From Candidatus Aquicultor primus (GTDB lineage: Bacteria; Actinomycetota; Aquicultoria; Aquicultorales; Aquicultoraceae): a stretch of 5,851 nt of DNA. A model generated the notes under the pieces. It had not been told where the DNA came from. It did not search any database and worked only from the letters and a program-made list of their open reading frames with translations. Position numbers and translations under genes: made by a program. Positions 4,678 to 5,851 of this stretch are shown one piece after another; position 1 is the first letter of the stretch, and every line of letters begins with the position of its first letter. The stretch is from the NCBI GenBank assembly GCA_001767575.1, contig MELI01000093.1, forward strand, positions 4,535 to 10,385, read 5' to 3'.

Positions 4678-5331
4678 ATGAAGCTTACTCAGATTGTCGC
4701 TCGAGATATTCCGGACGCCTGGTTTCAGGCGATAAACGCCACCGTGGCCGACGGCTTTGATTATGTCATCGACCGTGGCAGCTACCAGGGTGCCAGGAGA
4801 AAAGAGCTCGATTTCGTGACCATTCAAATAACCCATCCCGGCGTCAGACCGCTCGTCCCCGATATCCCGCCGCAGCTCGGCCTCACGCCGCCGGCATCCG
4901 AGGAGTATGTCCAAGATTACATGCGATATCTCATGACCTCGGAGAAGCAGGCGAACGAGCAGTACACATATGGCGAGTATCTGGAGCCGCAGTTGTACGA
5001 GGTCATACGGATGTACAAGGAAGAAGGACTCGGCACGAACCAGGCGTGCATGGCGGTCTGTGACCGGGAATCGATTCATCTGGATGACCCGCCGTGTTTG
5101 CGTCAGGTCGATACGCGGGTGCGTTATGGCAAACTCCATTTCTTTGTTTATTTCCGCTCATGGGACTTGTGGGGCGGGTTTCCCGCCAATCTCGCGGGCC
5201 TTCAGTTGATGAAGGAATTCATGGCTAGCGAGATAGGGGTCGACGACGGTGAGCTTATTGCCGTGTCTAAAGGTCTCCATCTTTATGAGTATGCGTGGCC
5301 GCTTGCGAATATGCGACTGGGCAAGAAATAG
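4678..5331 (+). CDS. thyA: Thymidylate synthase, short methanogen-type ThyA family
   Basis: The enzyme would convert dUMP plus methylene-tetrahydrofolate to dTMP in the cytoplasm. At 217 residues it is shorter than the usual bacterial ThyA (about 264) and resembles the archaeal/methanogen type. Core residues are visible: C140 in DDPPCLRQV is the nucleophile, and R160, D163 and N171 lie in FRSWDLWGGFPANLAG, matching the canonical RS-D-G-P-N block. H201 and Y203 in GLHLYEYAW match the DLHIY block. The N-terminal DRGSYQGARRKELDF (32-46) probably supplies the phosphate-binding arginine. The start at 4678 has AGGGGAG at 4668-4674 just upstream. The frame stays open back to 4387, but that part is not protein-like. 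The archaeal type may use a different folate or be a related dUMP-modifying enzyme, so the exact cofactor is uncertain. A PilZ gene follows nine bases later. Confidence 0.87.
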   Translation: MKLTQIVARDIPDAWFQAINATVADGFDYVIDRGSYQGARRKELDFVTIQITHPGVRPLVPDIPPQLGLTPPASEEYVQDYMRYLMTSEKQANEQYTYGEYLEPQLYEVIRMYKEEGLGTNQACMAVCDRESIHLDDPPCLRQVDTRVRYGKLHFFVYFRSWDLWGGFPANLAGLQLMKEFMASEIGVDDGELIAVSKGLHLYEYAWPLANMRLGKK

Positions 5332-5340
5332 CCGCGAGCA

Positions 5341-5851
5341 TTGAGTCCGGTGGCCGAACTTAAGCGGGTTGATTTCCGTGCCGATAGGCTGACTATGGGA
5401 ACCACGTTGCCTCTGGAGATAGAAAAAATAGATTGGCCGGCGATACGCGCGACTCTAAAATCGGGCACGAAGATAGATGTCCAGTTTAACCAGTTCGATG
5501 CGCCGGTGGCGTATGTTATCGTTATGGCGCTGGATATCCCGGTATTTTTTTGCCGCCGCGTGGAGGCCAATGTCACCCCGAAGCTTGAATTAAGCGAAAA
5601 CCCCATGGTCTATATACCGACCACGCGCGACCTTTGTTCACTCAGGGTTGTCGTCAAGGAATCCGTACTGGGGGCGGAATACCTGGCGCTCACGCCGGCC
5701 GAAAACGCTAAATTTTTAAGGCGGCGGCGGTCCGTACGTATTCGCACCTGGGAGAATATCAGCTACCGTGTTCAGTTTGATGGGAAGAGCAATATATATA
5801 AGGGTGTCGCCGTCGAAGACCTCGGCAGGGGAGGCATCGGACTTCTTGTCT
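5341..5851 (+). CDS. PilZ-domain protein (c-di-GMP-responsive, YcgR-like), 3' end outside window
   Basis: The frame is open from TTG at 5341 to the right edge, 170 visible residues. About residues 20-120 form a beta-rich N-terminal domain like the flagellar-brake (YcgR) N-domain: LPLEIEKIDWPAIRATL, then SGTKIDVQF, and PMVYIPTTRDLCSLRVVV. The PilZ domain starts near residue 125 with FLRRRRSVRI, whose R129 and R133 give the RxxxR c-di-GMP motif, and continues to EDLGRGGIGLLV. There the usual (D/N)xSxxG motif reads D160-L-G-R-G-G165, with Gly where Ser is expected. The start is uncertain. TTG at 5341 and GTG at 5350 lack a good ribosome site, and ATG at 5395 has only a weak one (ATAGG). The gap to the thymidylate synthase stop is nine bases and the frame is the same, so it is probably in the same operon and may rely on translational coupling. 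Confidence 0.85.
   Translation, partial: MSPVAELKRVDFRADRLTMGTTLPLEIEKIDWPAIRATLKSGTKIDVQFNQFDAPVAYVIVMALDIPVFFCRRVEANVTPKLELSENPMVYIPTTRDLCSLRVVVKESVLGAEYLALTPAENAKFLRRRRSVRIRTWENISYRVQFDGKSNIYKGVAVEDLGRGGIGLLV

Noticed and set aside
4666..5139. A 157-codon minus-strand frame opposite thymidylate synthase.
   Set aside because: It is a shadow of a well-supported gene, with no ribosome site noticed and no recognisable family.

Overview
The window most likely comes from an early-branching, probably anaerobic actinobacterium of moderate GC content. This is an inference from gene content: an MmpS-like membrane protein (a family best known from Actinobacteria) sits beside a rubredoxin with its flavoprotein partner, a YhaM-type exoribonuclease, and a short methanogen-type thymidylate synthase. 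No rRNA, tRNA, CRISPR array or insertion sequence was seen, and no taxonomic search could be run.

Left part (1-1641, + strand): a bacterial aeRF1-related protein of the baeRF family 3 type is cut by the left window edge. Its reading frame is open and family-like from base 3, so the apparent internal start near 117 is not the real one. A 113-codon gene of unknown function follows, with its own candidate promoter and a good Shine-Dalgarno site. It ends at a 13-bp hairpin with T-runs on both sides (1648-1679), which looks like a bidirectional terminator.

Middle (1642-2735): on the minus strand an MmpS-like single-pass protein is followed by about 285 bases without a convincing gene. A 37-residue membrane micro-protein then starts at TTG behind a perfect AAAGGAGG. 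The shared terminator closes this unit. The divergent spacer at 2560-2735 carries a 10-bp perfect palindrome.

Redox pair (2736-3442, + strand): an FMN-binding flavin reductase-like protein and a 52-residue rubredoxin. Together they resemble the two halves of the fused high-molecular-weight rubredoxin (Hrb) of acetogens, which passes electrons from NAD(P)H to flavodiiron proteins. The stop codon of the rubredoxin interlocks with that of the convergent yhaM-like gene.

Right part (3439-5851): the yhaM-like gene (minus strand: OB fold plus HD domain) has a consensus-like promoter. A 282-base spacer with several small hairpins separates it from the divergent thymidylate synthase gene. Nine bases after that, and in the same frame, begins a PilZ-domain protein cut by the right edge. 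Its c-di-GMP motif has a Ser-to-Gly change.

I found no clear new multi-gene system. The best leads are the MmpS-like/micro-protein unit, the split Hrb pair, the unknown 113-residue protein, and the thymidylate synthase leader.
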